Source: Pseudomonadales bacterium (GTDB taxonomy: Bacteria; Pseudomonadota; Gammaproteobacteria; Pseudomonadales; Ketobacteraceae). Taken from it: DNA of 64,000 nt. The notes under the pieces were generated by a model. The model saw nothing but the letters and a program-made list of their open reading frames with translations. It was not told the DNA's origin and did no database searches. This document shows positions 36,440 through 44,858 of this stretch, piece by piece. Each line of letters opens with the position of its first letter. The stretch's first letter is position 1. The stretch is from contig PAPM01000002.1 of assembly GCA_002708905.1 (NCBI GenBank), positions 14,398 through 78,397 of the forward strand, read 5' to 3'. A program made the position numbers and the translations under genes.

Positions 36440-36916
36440 ATGAAACTATCCAACACGTTGAAACTGGCTACCGCAGCAGGCGCGTTACTGATCAGCAGCA
36501 TGAGCTTCGCTTCGGCGATCAACATCGCTGATAACGACCTGGCCATCCATGGTTATGACCCGGTGGCGTACTTCACCCAAAGCAAGGCTGTGGAAGGCTC
36601 AGCCAAATACACCGCCACCTACGAGGGTGCGATCTATCGCTTTGCCAGCGAAAAAAACCGCGACCTGTTCAAATCCGACGCCGATCATTACGCACCCCAG
36701 TTTGGTGGCTACTGCGCCATGGGTGTGGTGCTGAACAAAAAGCTCGATGTGGATCCACAGGCCTTTCATATCGCAGATAACAAACTCTATCTGAACCTCA
36801 ACAAAGACGTTCAGAAGAAGTGGTTAACGGATGTAAACGGTCATGTGAAGACAGGTGTGCGCATCTGGAACGGTATTGAAGATCTGCCGGTTGAGGTTGT
36901 CAACGCAGACGACTGA
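36440..36916 (+). CDS. Exported YHS-domain protein
   Basis: 158 residues with a signal peptide ([20 protein letters not shown], cleavage near SFASA). The mature protein is a YHS-type domain: [42 protein letters not shown] split by the loop, and FGGYCAMGV with the conserved Cys. YHS domains are small metal-associated folds found in copper ATPases and in periplasmic proteins, so copper or another soft metal is a reasonable ligand. It has an AGGAG ribosome site, follows the first small gene by 46 bp and precedes the bufferin-type gene by 25 bp, so it belongs to the same operon. Confidence 0.85.
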   Translation: MKLSNTLKLATAAGALLISSMSFASAINIADNDLAIHGYDPVAYFTQSKAVEGSAKYTATYEGAIYRFASEKNRDLFKSDADHYAPQFGGYCAMGVVLNKKLDVDPQAFHIADNKLYLNLNKDVQKKWLTDVNGHVKTGVRIWNGIEDLPVEVVNADD

Positions 36917-36941
36917 TCGTCACAGTTACAAGGAGAACATC

Positions 36942-37223
36942 ATGAACACCAAGCAACGTATCGCCAGTGCTGCTTTGGCATTGGCTATCACCACCATCGC
37001 CACAGCACCGGTTTATGCCGAGGGCAAAGAGAAGTGTTATGGCGTTGCCGCGGCCGGACAAAATGACTGCGGCAACCTGGCCGGTACTCACTCCTGTGCC
37101 GGAGCGTCGAAAGTGGATTACGACCCCGGTGAATGGAAATTAGTAGCCAAAGGCACTTGCGAAAGTATTGGTGGAATGTTGAAAGCCGAAGCCAAGAAAC
37201 GCTATCAGGAAAGCCAGCGTTAA
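36942..37223 (+). CDS. bufA: DUF2282 bufferin-type precursor peptide (BufA-like)
   Basis: A 93-residue exported precursor: signal peptide to about residue 26 (ending in TAPVYA), then a DUF2282 core with four cysteines at 32, 43, 52 and 73 in the family pattern EKCYG...NDCGN...HSCAG...KGTCESIGG. Members of this family are substrates of DUF692 (MNIO) iron enzymes that turn cysteines into modified, copper-binding groups; the products are called bufferins. The start ATG at 36942 has AGGAGA six bases before. The maturase gene follows 35 bp later, and the DUF2063 and DoxX-like genes complete the known set. The nature of the modification in this strain is inference. Confidence 0.9.
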   Translation: MNTKQRIASAALALAITTIATAPVYAEGKEKCYGVAAAGQNDCGNLAGTHSCAGASKVDYDPGEWKLVAKGTCESIGGMLKAEAKKRYQESQR

Positions 37224-37258
37224 TCTCTCTGTTAATGATCTACCTTAGGTGAAAAACG

Positions 37259-38125
37259 ATGACCTGTTCAAAGAATTCTGTAGTCGGTGTGGGATTACGT
37301 TATCCACATTATGAGATGGCGTTGAATGGGTCATCGTCCATAGATTTCGTTGAAGTACATGCTGAAAATTTTTTTGCAGAAGGCGGTATCACGGCAGTAC
37401 TGCTTGATGATATCCGCAGTCACTACAAACTCAGCCTGCATGGTACGGCGTTGGGTTTGGGATCGGCAATGGGTGTCAATGAGCACTATCTTGAACGCCT
37501 AAAACATTTGGTTGAACGCAGTGATCCCTGGCTGCTATCGGATCATGCAGCCTTTACCTGGAGTCGCTTTAATCACCAAGACGTTCACGCCGGAGACTTA
37601 CTGCCACTGGAGTTTTCCCATCAAGCCATGACTGTGATGGCGGAAAACGTAGATCGGGTTCAACAACGTCTCGGTCAAAAAATCCTGGTGGAAAATATAT
37701 CTCAATACGTAACATTCCATCCCGCTACGTTGAGTGAGACGGAATTTCTGGTGTCATTGGTGGAGCGCACTCAATGCGGTTTGTTGGTGGACCTGAATAA
37801 TCTGTTGGTGAATGCCCACAACGCTGGTTGCGATGACCCGTTGTCTTACGCTAAAGCATGGCTCCGTGAGATTCCGCCCCACAGCATTGGTGAATTTCAT
37901 CTGGCAGGCAGTACGCCGGTGCCGGCATCGGAAATCCTGGTGGACGACCATGCCCAACCGGTTACCGATTCCGGCTGGTCGTTATTCAGATTCGCCACTG
38001 AACTGGCCGGCCCCAGGCCTACCCTTATTGAGTGGGATAACCAATTGCCGACATGGCCGGAACTGGTGCAGCAGGCAGAACGTGCCCGCGCCATTATCCA
38101 TGAGGTGCACACGAATGCTCACTGA
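37259..38125 (+). CDS. bufB: DUF692 multinuclear non-heme iron oxidative enzyme (BufB-like maturase)
   Basis: A 288-residue TIM-barrel protein of the DUF692/MNIO family. Probable iron ligands are visible in family motifs: FVEVHAENFF, LSLHGTALGLGS, LLSDHAAFTW, ILVENIS, LLVDLNNLLVNAHN and GEFHLAGS. It should use O2 and iron to modify cysteines of the BufA-like precursor encoded just upstream. The reading frame overlaps the DUF2063 gene by 11 bases, as expected for subunits that act together. A perfect DnaA-box sequence (37300-37308) lies in its 5' coding region, probably by chance. Confidence 0.92.
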   Translation: MTCSKNSVVGVGLRYPHYEMALNGSSSIDFVEVHAENFFAEGGITAVLLDDIRSHYKLSLHGTALGLGSAMGVNEHYLERLKHLVERSDPWLLSDHAAFTWSRFNHQDVHAGDLLPLEFSHQAMTVMAENVDRVQQRLGQKILVENISQYVTFHPATLSETEFLVSLVERTQCGLLVDLNNLLVNAHNAGCDDPLSYAKAWLREIPPHSIGEFHLAGSTPVPASEILVDDHAQPVTDSGWSLFRFATELAGPRPTLIEWDNQLPTWPELVQQAERARAIIHEVHTNAH

Positions 38126-38885
38126 TTTGGAACGTAAGGCGTTGCAGAACCGGCAACGACAGTTGGTCAATAACCTGTTTGATCAACGTAAGCCAGCGGC
38201 GAACGGACTGATGGTATATCGCAACAGCCTGCTGATGAATGCAGCTCGCGCACTTAGCCTGACCTATCCGGTCATGACCCAACTGATCGGCGAGCAAGCC
38301 ATGACGATACTGGCCCGGGAATTACTGCTGAACCATCCACCACACTCAGGTGACTGGGCTGAATGGGGCGGGGAACTTTCGGATCTGGTTCGTCAAACCC
38401 AGGCACTTGCCGAGATGGGTTTCCTGCAGGATGTAGCACGACTGGAATGGGTTTTACACCAGGTTGGCCGCGCATCACCTGCGCCGATTGACGTGACCAC
38501 ATTGCAGCACCTGGAGCAGATTCCTCTGAATCGGGTGCGGATTCATGTCTCCCCTGCCATTGCCCGTATCAGCAGTGACTATCCGCTTGAAGCGATCTGG
38601 CGGGCACATCGGCACCTTGCTCACAGCGAGTCATTGGATCATCGCGGATTGGCCGAGGCCGTTGCCGATCATCAGGGTGAATCTCATCTGCTCATCTACC
38701 AGCAGAGCGCTGTTCCCCGAATCCGACCGTTATCGGCACTGGAGAATCAATGGTTCATCGATATTCAGCGGGGGCTTAGTGTGGCTGAACTTTTGGATCG
38801 CCACCCGCAGATGGATTTTGCGCAATGGCTTTCAGACGCCATAGCCCATCGGTTGATTACCCATTTAAGTAAACACTTTTTTTAA
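38115..38885 (+). CDS. bufC: DUF2063 protein, partner of the MNIO enzyme (BufC-like)
   Basis: 256 residues from the ATG at 38115, inside the end of the upstream gene. The N-terminal part (LQNRQRQLVNNLFDQ, MVYRNSLLMNAARALSLTYPV) is the DUF2063 'putative DNA-binding' domain; in MNIO systems this type of partner instead helps present the precursor peptide to the enzyme. The C-terminal half (about 120-256) is more variable. The 11-bp overlap with the DUF692 gene and the order A-B-C match other bufferin operons. Confidence 0.9.
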   Translation: MLTDLERKALQNRQRQLVNNLFDQRKPAANGLMVYRNSLLMNAARALSLTYPVMTQLIGEQAMTILARELLLNHPPHSGDWAEWGGELSDLVRQTQALAEMGFLQDVARLEWVLHQVGRASPAPIDVTTLQHLEQIPLNRVRIHVSPAIARISSDYPLEAIWRAHRHLAHSESLDHRGLAEAVADHQGESHLLIYQQSAVPRIRPLSALENQWFIDIQRGLSVAELLDRHPQMDFAQWLSDAIAHRLITHLSKHFF

Positions 38886-38936
38886 CCGGTCCCAGTGACC
38901 TCGAACTCATAGAGAAATGAAACAAGGAGAACCCCC

Positions 38937-39416
38937 ATGACAAAGCCTACGCAACTTGTTCAATCCCTGGTACGACAGGTAGACACCAGTCTGCCGAAAA
39001 TTCATTCCCCTGCCAGTTTGCTGGCCCGCCTGTATCTGGCCAACGTCTTTTTCAGCGCTGGCCTGACCAAACTGAGAGATTGGGACAGCACGTTGTTTCT
39101 GTTTGAGGAGGAGTACAACGTTCCTTTGTTGCCATACGAGCTGGCCGCTTATCTCGGTACCTTCGGCGAGCTGGTGTTTCCGCTGTTGCTGGTGCTGGGA
39201 TTCCTGACTCGGTTTTCGGCCATCGCTTTATCGGTGGTGAATGTGGTGGCGGTAATCAGTCTCACCGATATTCCTGTTGCAGCGCTTTATCTCCATGTCA
39301 TCTGGGGAGTGCTTTTGCTGCAGCTGGCAATCTATGGCGGCGGGCTGTTTTCGCTGGATGCCGTCATTGAAAAGTGGTGGCAGGGAAAACCCAAACGCAC
39401 TGGAGCAATTGCCTGA
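38937..39416 (+). CDS. DoxX-family membrane protein (BufD-like)
   Basis: 159 residues with four hydrophobic segments. ARLYLANVFFSAGLTKLRDW is the DoxX family's opening helix, and YLGTFGELVFPLLLVLG and the following helices (FSAIALSVVNVVAVISL, LYLHVIWGVLLLQLAIYG) complete the fold. DoxX-like proteins commonly accompany bufferin operons; their task, perhaps electron or redox supply, is not settled. It has an AAGGAG ribosome site and starts 51 bp after the DUF2063 gene. Confidence 0.88.
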   Translation: MTKPTQLVQSLVRQVDTSLPKIHSPASLLARLYLANVFFSAGLTKLRDWDSTLFLFEEEYNVPLLPYELAAYLGTFGELVFPLLLVLGFLTRFSAIALSVVNVVAVISLTDIPVAALYLHVIWGVLLLQLAIYGGGLFSLDAVIEKWWQGKPKRTGAIA

Positions 39417-39449
39417 ATTCTCAAATCCCCCCTCAACTGGAGTAAGATC

Positions 39450-39902
39450 ATGACAGCAAAACCTGAAACCCCAAAACCTGAAACTCAAAGACCCCCGCTG
39501 CCACCGTTTACTGAACAAACCGCCCGCATAAAAGTCCAGGCGGCCGAAGATGCCTGGAATACCCGGGACCCCAAGCGTGTCGCCCTGGCTTATACGCTGG
39601 ACTCCCAATGGCGTAACCGCAGTGAATTCCTGGTGGGGCGGGAGCAGATCGAAGCATTCCTGACCCGAAAATGGGAGAAGGAGTTGGATTACCGGTTGCG
39701 CAAAGAACTCTGGGCATTTACGGCGAATCGAATTGCCGTGACCTTTGAGTATGAATGGCACGATGACGACTACAACTGGACCCGATCCTATGGCAATGAA
39801 TTGTGGGAGTTTGCGGAGAACGGCTTGATGCAACGTCGTATCGCCAGCATCAATGATTTGCCGATTCTGGAAGAACAGCGCAAGTTCAAGTCCACGGATT
39901 AA
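39450..39902 (+). CDS. DUF1348 / NTF2-like small protein
   Basis: A 150-residue cytoplasmic protein of the DUF1348 (nuclear transport factor 2-like, SnoaL-type) family: [27 protein letters not shown] and [21 protein letters not shown] are the family's characteristic blocks. The N-terminus has a Pro/Glu-rich repeat-like stretch ([10 protein letters not shown]). Such cone-shaped folds bind small ligands, but no reaction is established. It follows the DoxX gene by 33 bp and is probably the last gene of the operon. Its link to the metal system is positional only. Confidence 0.8.
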   Translation: MTAKPETPKPETQRPPLPPFTEQTARIKVQAAEDAWNTRDPKRVALAYTLDSQWRNRSEFLVGREQIEAFLTRKWEKELDYRLRKELWAFTANRIAVTFEYEWHDDDYNWTRSYGNELWEFAENGLMQRRIASINDLPILEEQRKFKSTD

Positions 39903-40215
39903 CCAGATATCCTCAAACCCGCTCTTTCTGACAAACCTGTGGATAAAAATGTGAATAAGGAAAAGGGCTCTCAAGGGTGTCCAATGCAGGGAAGCCTGTG
40001 AGTGCCCGCTAGCCGGAAAGTACAAGCTACTTGCTCAAAACAAAGAAAGCTTAATTAAAACAGTGACTTAATATGTTTTACGCCACGTTGTGGTGAATCT
40101 GGAGTAAGTGAAGGCTTACACCAACCTGGAAAGAAATAAACTAGATTTAGTAAATTCTGCAGCTGTGGATAACTGTGTTACTTAAGGAAACGGACCCCGT
40201 GAAATTCGGGAACAC
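39903..40215. other. 313-bp convergent gap with two perfect DnaA boxes
   Basis: No gene. Both flanking genes end here (DUF1348 on plus, plsC on minus), so promoters are not expected. Two perfect DnaA-box sequences in the same orientation (TGTGGATAA) lie at 39938-39946 and 40164-40172, about 12 kb from oriC. The region is AT-rich around 40050-40150. No clear intrinsic terminator was found. Confidence 0.7.
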
Positions 40216-40935
40216 TCATGATTCATTAGTGAGCAAAAGCTGTTTTTCTGTATTCAACCACTGCTCCAGTTGAGCGTTCAGTTCCTTCGCGGATTTACCG
40301 ACGGGTGACACCGGCTCACCGATTTTCACCACAATCTCCCCGGGTATTTTGGCTAACTTATGAGCAGGCCAATGTTGCCCGGCATTGTGTACCACCGGCA
40401 GTACCTCTACTCCGCTTTTCACCGCCAACATGGCACCACCGGGCATATGGCTGCGGGTGTCGGTGGTGGGGACCCGAGTACCCTCTGGGAAGATCAGCAC
40501 GGATAATCCATCACTCAACCGGTTCTGCCCCTGGCGCAGGATTTCCTTCATGGCGGTGGCCTTCTTTTTCCGGTCGATGACGATGGGGCGCGACCAACGC
40601 AGCAGCCAGCCAAAGATCGGAATGTAGGTAAGCTCTTTCTTGAGCACGGTGCACACTGGATACAGCAAATGATAGAGCGCGTAGGTTTCCCAGGTACTTT
40701 GATGATTGGAAACGATTACTAAAGGCTTGGTGGGGATGTTTTCCTGTCCGATCACCCGCACGCGAATACCGCAGATAATGCGCAGGTACCATAGAATGCT
40801 TTGCGTCCAGATCACGAAAAACCGGGTACGGCCACGAAAGCCGATAAAGGGACCGATCAATACCACAGGCACACTGATCAGAATCACACTCATGCTATAG
40901 AACAGATTGAAGATCAGACCGCGAATGATATTCAT
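40216..40935 (-). CDS. plsC: 1-acyl-sn-glycerol-3-phosphate acyltransferase
   Basis: Adds the second acyl chain to lysophosphatidic acid, making phosphatidic acid at the inner membrane. The 239-residue protein has an N-terminal membrane segment (LIFNLFYSMSVILISVPVVLIG), the catalytic block SNHQSTWETYAL (the HX4E form of the HX4D motif found in related Pseudomonas enzymes), and the second motif FPEGTRVP. In Pseudomonas-like genomes plsC lies between gyrB and glyS, often with gmhB; here gmhB is missing and the bufferin block separates plsC from gyrB. Confidence 0.92.
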   Translation of the reverse strand: MNIIRGLIFNLFYSMSVILISVPVVLIGPFIGFRGRTRFFVIWTQSILWYLRIICGIRVRVIGQENIPTKPLVIVSNHQSTWETYALYHLLYPVCTVLKKELTYIPIFGWLLRWSRPIVIDRKKKATAMKEILRQGQNRLSDGLSVLIFPEGTRVPTTDTRSHMPGGAMLAVKSGVEVLPVVHNAGQHWPAHKLAKIPGEIVVKIGEPVSPVGKSAKELNAQLEQWLNTEKQLLLTNES

Positions 40936-40995
40936 GGATAAATTGTGTAACCCTCAATTGGGGGCCAGGCGCCCCCGGAAAAATCGCAAACGAAT

Positions 40996-43038
40996 TTATT
41001 GCAGCTCGGCAATATCAGCAATATCCAAAAACAGTTGGTGCAACTGGCTCAACAGGGAAAGGCGATTGTTGCGTAGCGCATCATCGTCCACGTTCACCAT
41101 CACCTTATCGAAAAACGCATCCACCGGTTCACGCAATGCAGCCAATGACTCCAGCCGCGACGGATAATCCATCTTGCTATCACTTTGGTGTAAAGCGATG
41201 GCGCTGGCAAGGGTCTGCTCTTCCGAATCTTGTAACAGAGATTCATTCAGGGGTGGCAGCGCGGCATTCTGATCCCGCTTGGAAAGGATATTGCCAACCC
41301 GTTTGTTGGCGGCGGCCAAAGCTTCCGCCTGTGGCAATTGCTTGAACGCCTGTACCGCTTTGGCCCGTTGGTAAAAATCCAGCGGTTGCGTGGGGTTCAC
41401 CGCCAACACGGCCTTCACGATATCAACGCTGATACCCTCTTCCACAAACCAGGTCTGATAGCGGCCGTTCATAAACGCCATAAAATCGGCTACGGCATTT
41501 TCATTGGTCAGTTTGGAACCATATAAGGCCGCTGCCTGTTTACCCAGCTCCAATAAATCCAGCGCCAGTTCTTTGCCAACAATAATGCGCAGTGCTCCCA
41601 ATGCGGCGCGACGCAATGCAAACGGATCTTTGTCACCGGTGGGGTGCTTGCCGATGCCCAGAATACCCACCAGCGTATCCACTTTATCGGCAATGGCAAC
41701 GGCCTGACCGGTAGCGGTGCTTGGCAGCTCGTCGCCGGAGAATCGGGGTTGGTATTGTTCGTTCAATGCCAACGCCACTTCATTGGCTTCGCCATCATGA
41801 CGGGCATAATAGGTGCCCATGATGCCCTGCAGCTCCGGAAACTCACCCACCATCTCGGTGGATAGATCGCACTTTGAAAGCAGGCCCGCCCGTTCTGCCA
41901 TCACTACGTCGGCGCCCAGGGTTTTGGCAATATAACCCGCCAGTTTTGAAACCCGCTCGGCCTTGTCATAGACACTGCCCAATTCATTCTGGAACACCAC
42001 GTTTTTCAAGCGCTCGTTATGGGATTCCAGTTTGTTTTTCTTGTCCTGATTGAAAAAGAATTCGGCGTCGTTCAATCGCGGTCGCACCACTTTCTCATTG
42101 CCTTCCACAATGAATTCGGGGTTGGTACTTTCCAGATTGGCCACGGTAATAAAGCGCGGCAGCAACTTGCCGTCGCTGTCCAGCAGGCAGAAATATTTCT
42201 GGTTATCCTGCATGGTGGAGATCAGGGCTTCCTGGGGAACTTCCAGGAACCGCTCTTCGAAGGAACACACCAGGGGTACCGGCCATTCCACCAATGCGGT
42301 CACTTCGTCCAGCAAATCTTCCGGCACAATGGCGCTGCCGTTTTCTTTGGCGGCCAGTTCATGCACTTTGGATTTAATAATCTCACGGCGCTCGGCAAAA
42401 TCCGCGATTACCCAGGCGGCGCGCAGGTCTTCCAGATAATTGGCGGGCGCACTGATGCGCACTTTCTCCGGATGATGGAAGCGATGACCTTTAGATTCGT
42501 GGCCGGCGGTTTGCGCGAGGATATTGCACTCCACCACCTGATCACCCAACAGCATGACCAGCCATTGCGTTGGGCGCACAAACTCCACTCGGGACGCACC
42601 CCAACGCATACGCTTGGGAATGGGTAAATCATTCAGGGATTGGGCAACGATCTCCGGCAACAATTGTTCCGCCGGATTGCCTTTTACTTCCTGTACGAAA
42701 CGCAGCTTGGGTCCGCTGCGGTCCAGGTCTTCCACAGAAACGCCGTTCTTTTTGGCAAAACCCAACGCCGCTTTCGTAGGATTGCCGTCGGCATCAAAGG
42801 CGGCTTGCAGCGGTGGACCATCGATGTTCTGCACGCGATCCGGTTGTTGTTTTGCCAGGGCTTTCACCAACACCGCCAGGCGTCGGGGTGCGGCATAGGT
42901 TTTCACTTCACCGTGCGGTAAACCGGCGGCTTCCAGACCTTTTACAATTCCGTCGCTGAAACTTTGGGCTAATTTCTTCAGGGCTTTCGGTGGCAGTTCT
43001 TCGGTGCCCAGTTCCACCAGGAAATCTGCATTACTCAT
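40996..43038 (-). CDS. glyS: Glycyl-tRNA synthetase beta subunit
   Basis: Forms the alpha2beta2 bacterial glycyl-tRNA synthetase with GlyQ. The 680-residue length is normal. The N-terminus [20 protein letters not shown], the block GGPS-like tRNA-binding region and the central FGWP-type motif [18 protein letters not shown] are typical, as is [18 protein letters not shown], a hallmark near residue 470, and the C-terminal anticodon-binding domain. Its start overlaps the glyQ stop as ATGA. Confidence 0.97.
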   Translation of the reverse strand: MSNADFLVELGTEELPPKALKKLAQSFSDGIVKGLEAAGLPHGEVKTYAAPRRLAVLVKALAKQQPDRVQNIDGPPLQAAFDADGNPTKAALGFAKKNGVSVEDLDRSGPKLRFVQEVKGNPAEQLLPEIVAQSLNDLPIPKRMRWGASRVEFVRPTQWLVMLLGDQVVECNILAQTAGHESKGHRFHHPEKVRISAPANYLEDLRAAWVIADFAERREIIKSKVHELAAKENGSAIVPEDLLDEVTALVEWPVPLVCSFEERFLEVPQEALISTMQDNQKYFCLLDSDGKLLPRFITVANLESTNPEFIVEGNEKVVRPRLNDAEFFFNQDKKNKLESHNERLKNVVFQNELGSVYDKAERVSKLAGYIAKTLGADVVMAERAGLLSKCDLSTEMVGEFPELQGIMGTYYARHDGEANEVALALNEQYQPRFSGDELPSTATGQAVAIADKVDTLVGILGIGKHPTGDKDPFALRRAALGALRIIVGKELALDLLELGKQAAALYGSKLTNENAVADFMAFMNGRYQTWFVEEGISVDIVKAVLAVNPTQPLDFYQRAKAVQAFKQLPQAEALAAANKRVGNILSKRDQNAALPPLNESLLQDSEEQTLASAIALHQSDSKMDYPSRLESLAALREPVDAFFDKVMVNVDDDALRNNRLSLLSQLHQLFLDIADIAELQ

Positions 43039-43997
43039 GCTGCGTCCTCCTGTGCCAGTTTCGCCAGGACTTCATCGCGCAGGTCGGCCTCCGCCATGGG
43101 GAAGCCCAGTTTGGCGCGGGCTTTCAGGTAGCTCTTGGCAATGTTGCGGGCCAGGGTGCGCACGCGCAGGATAAAACGCTGACGCTCGGTGACGGAGATG
43201 GCGCGACGGGCATCCAGCAGGTTAAAGGTATGGGACGCTTTCACCACCATTTCATAGGCGGGCAACGGCAATTCCTGTTCCATCAGTTTGTTGGATTCCG
43301 CTTCGTAGTAATCAAACAGCTCGAACAGCTTGGGAACATTGGCGTGCTCGAAGTTGTAGGTGGACATCTCCACTTCGTTCTGGTGGAACACGTCGCCGTA
43401 GGTGACCTTGCCGAAGGGGCCGTCGGTCCACACCAGGTCATAGACGGAATCCACACCCTGCAGGTACATGCACAGGCGCTCTAGTCCATAGGTGATCTCG
43501 CCGGTGACCGGATAGCACTCCACACCGCCTACTTGTTGGAAGTAGGTGAACTGGGTGACTTCCATCCCGTTCAGCCACACTTCCCAACCCAGACCCCAGG
43601 CACCCAGGGTGGGGGATTCCCAATTATCTTCCACAAAGCGCACATCGTGGGCATTGGTGTCGATGCCCAGCAAGCGCAGGGATTCCAGATACAGCTCCTG
43701 AATATTGGCGGGGCTGGGCTTCAGCACCACCTGGAACTGATAGTAGTGTTGCAGACGGTTGGGGTTTTCCCCATAGCGGCCATCCGTAGGACGGCGGCTG
43801 GGCTGAACATAAGCGGCATTCCAGGTTTCCGGTCCAATGGCCCGCAGGAAGGTGGCGGTATGAAAGGTGCCCGCTCCCATTTCCATGTCATAGGGCTGGA
43901 TCACCACACAGCCCTGGGAAGCCCAGAAGTTCTGAAGCGTAAGAATTAATTCCTGAAAAGTCAGGGACTTACTTTGGCCGGGTGTCTGTTCGCTCAT
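43035..43997 (-). CDS. glyQ: Glycyl-tRNA synthetase alpha subunit
   Basis: Catalytic class II subunit that activates glycine. I use the ATG at 43997 ([20 protein letters not shown]), giving 320 residues; the frame is open to 44030. Recognisable blocks are [60 protein letters not shown] in pieces and [19 protein letters not shown]. It is cotranscribed with glyS through a four-base overlap. Confidence 0.97.
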   Translation of the reverse strand: MSEQTPGQSKSLTFQELILTLQNFWASQGCVVIQPYDMEMGAGTFHTATFLRAIGPETWNAAYVQPSRRPTDGRYGENPNRLQHYYQFQVVLKPSPANIQELYLESLRLLGIDTNAHDVRFVEDNWESPTLGAWGLGWEVWLNGMEVTQFTYFQQVGGVECYPVTGEITYGLERLCMYLQGVDSVYDLVWTDGPFGKVTYGDVFHQNEVEMSTYNFEHANVPKLFELFDYYEAESNKLMEQELPLPAYEMVVKASHTFNLLDARRAISVTERQRFILRVRTLARNIAKSYLKARAKLGFPMAEADLRDEVLAKLAQEDAA

Positions 43998-44171
43998 GGA
44001 AAACCTTGATCGTGAAGCGCTCGAATTCAAAAAGGCGCCTATTATAGCCTGATAACCGCAACGGCTTCGATACTTGGATGGGTTTGTGTGGAGTTGTGTG
44101 GGGTTAGCAGAGGAATAGTGTAAATATTCTTGATTATCAGGTGGTTGGGGTAAGCGCTGTCTGAAGATGGC

Positions 44172-44858
44172 TTACTGAGGCAAGAATAAACTTACACAGG
44201 CGCCGGTAAGCCGATCGCTGGCGCCCAGTTCGACGCGGCCGACCTTGTCCCCTTCGGTATGTTGGCCAATCAGCCGCTGAGCAAAGTACAGTCCCAAGCC
44301 CGTTGATTGACCATCGGCTTTTACGCCACTTTGGGCAATGTCGGCATTCAGCAGCGCGGCAGGAAACCCCGGGCCGTTGTCGTGAATCTGGATGCGTAGG
44401 AAAAAATCATCCACCATATCGGCGCTCAACAGAATGGTTTTAGCACCCTCTTTGACCGCGTTGTATATGGCGGTATCTAATACAATGTTGACGATACCGG
44501 CATCAAAAAAGCCATCCAGTTCTTCGTCGCAGTCAAAGTCCAGGTTCAGATGGTGAGCGCGCACGGTATTGGCGTGGCGGGCGACTTTCTCTTCCAGAAA
44601 ATCCAGCAGGAACTGTTGATCCTGATTGACCAGGTTGTCCCCTTCCAGGGTTTTATAACTGGCCAACACTCTTACCAATTCAGCACCAATAAATTCGGCT
44701 TCTGATTTGATCTGTTCAGCGTTATGGGAGGTGGTTTCGTCCAGAGGCAGTGCCGCCAACAGTTGATCCAGTTGCGAGAACATCAGCCCGAAGCGGTTCT
44801 TGATTTCGTGGATGGAGGCTGCGAGCAGTTGATCAGCCAGTTGCGGTTTGTGCGTCAT
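44172..44858 (-). CDS. Sensor histidine kinase-like protein without sensor domain
   Basis: About 228 residues from the ATG at 44858. The phosphoacceptor-type helix has LLAASIHEIKNRFGLM with the H-E-x-K-N box, and the C-terminal GHKL domain has the N box (TAIYNAVKEGA), G1 (IHDNGPGFPAAL) and G2 (GQSTGLGLYFAQRL). There is no membrane segment or input domain, so it must take its input from a partner. The gene overlaps the response regulator gene upstream by 26 bases, which makes that protein its obvious partner. Confidence 0.85.
   Translation of the reverse strand: MTHKPQLADQLLAASIHEIKNRFGLMFSQLDQLLAALPLDETTSHNAEQIKSEAEFIGAELVRVLASYKTLEGDNLVNQDQQFLLDFLEEKVARHANTVRAHHLNLDFDCDEELDGFFDAGIVNIVLDTAIYNAVKEGAKTILLSADMVDDFFLRIQIHDNGPGFPAALLNADIAQSGVKADGQSTGLGLYFAQRLIGQHTEGDKVGRVELGASDRLTGACVSLFLPQ

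Noticed and set aside
42019-42627. 202-residue plus-strand frame inside glyS
   Set aside because: Antisense to a well-supported essential gene, no family features.
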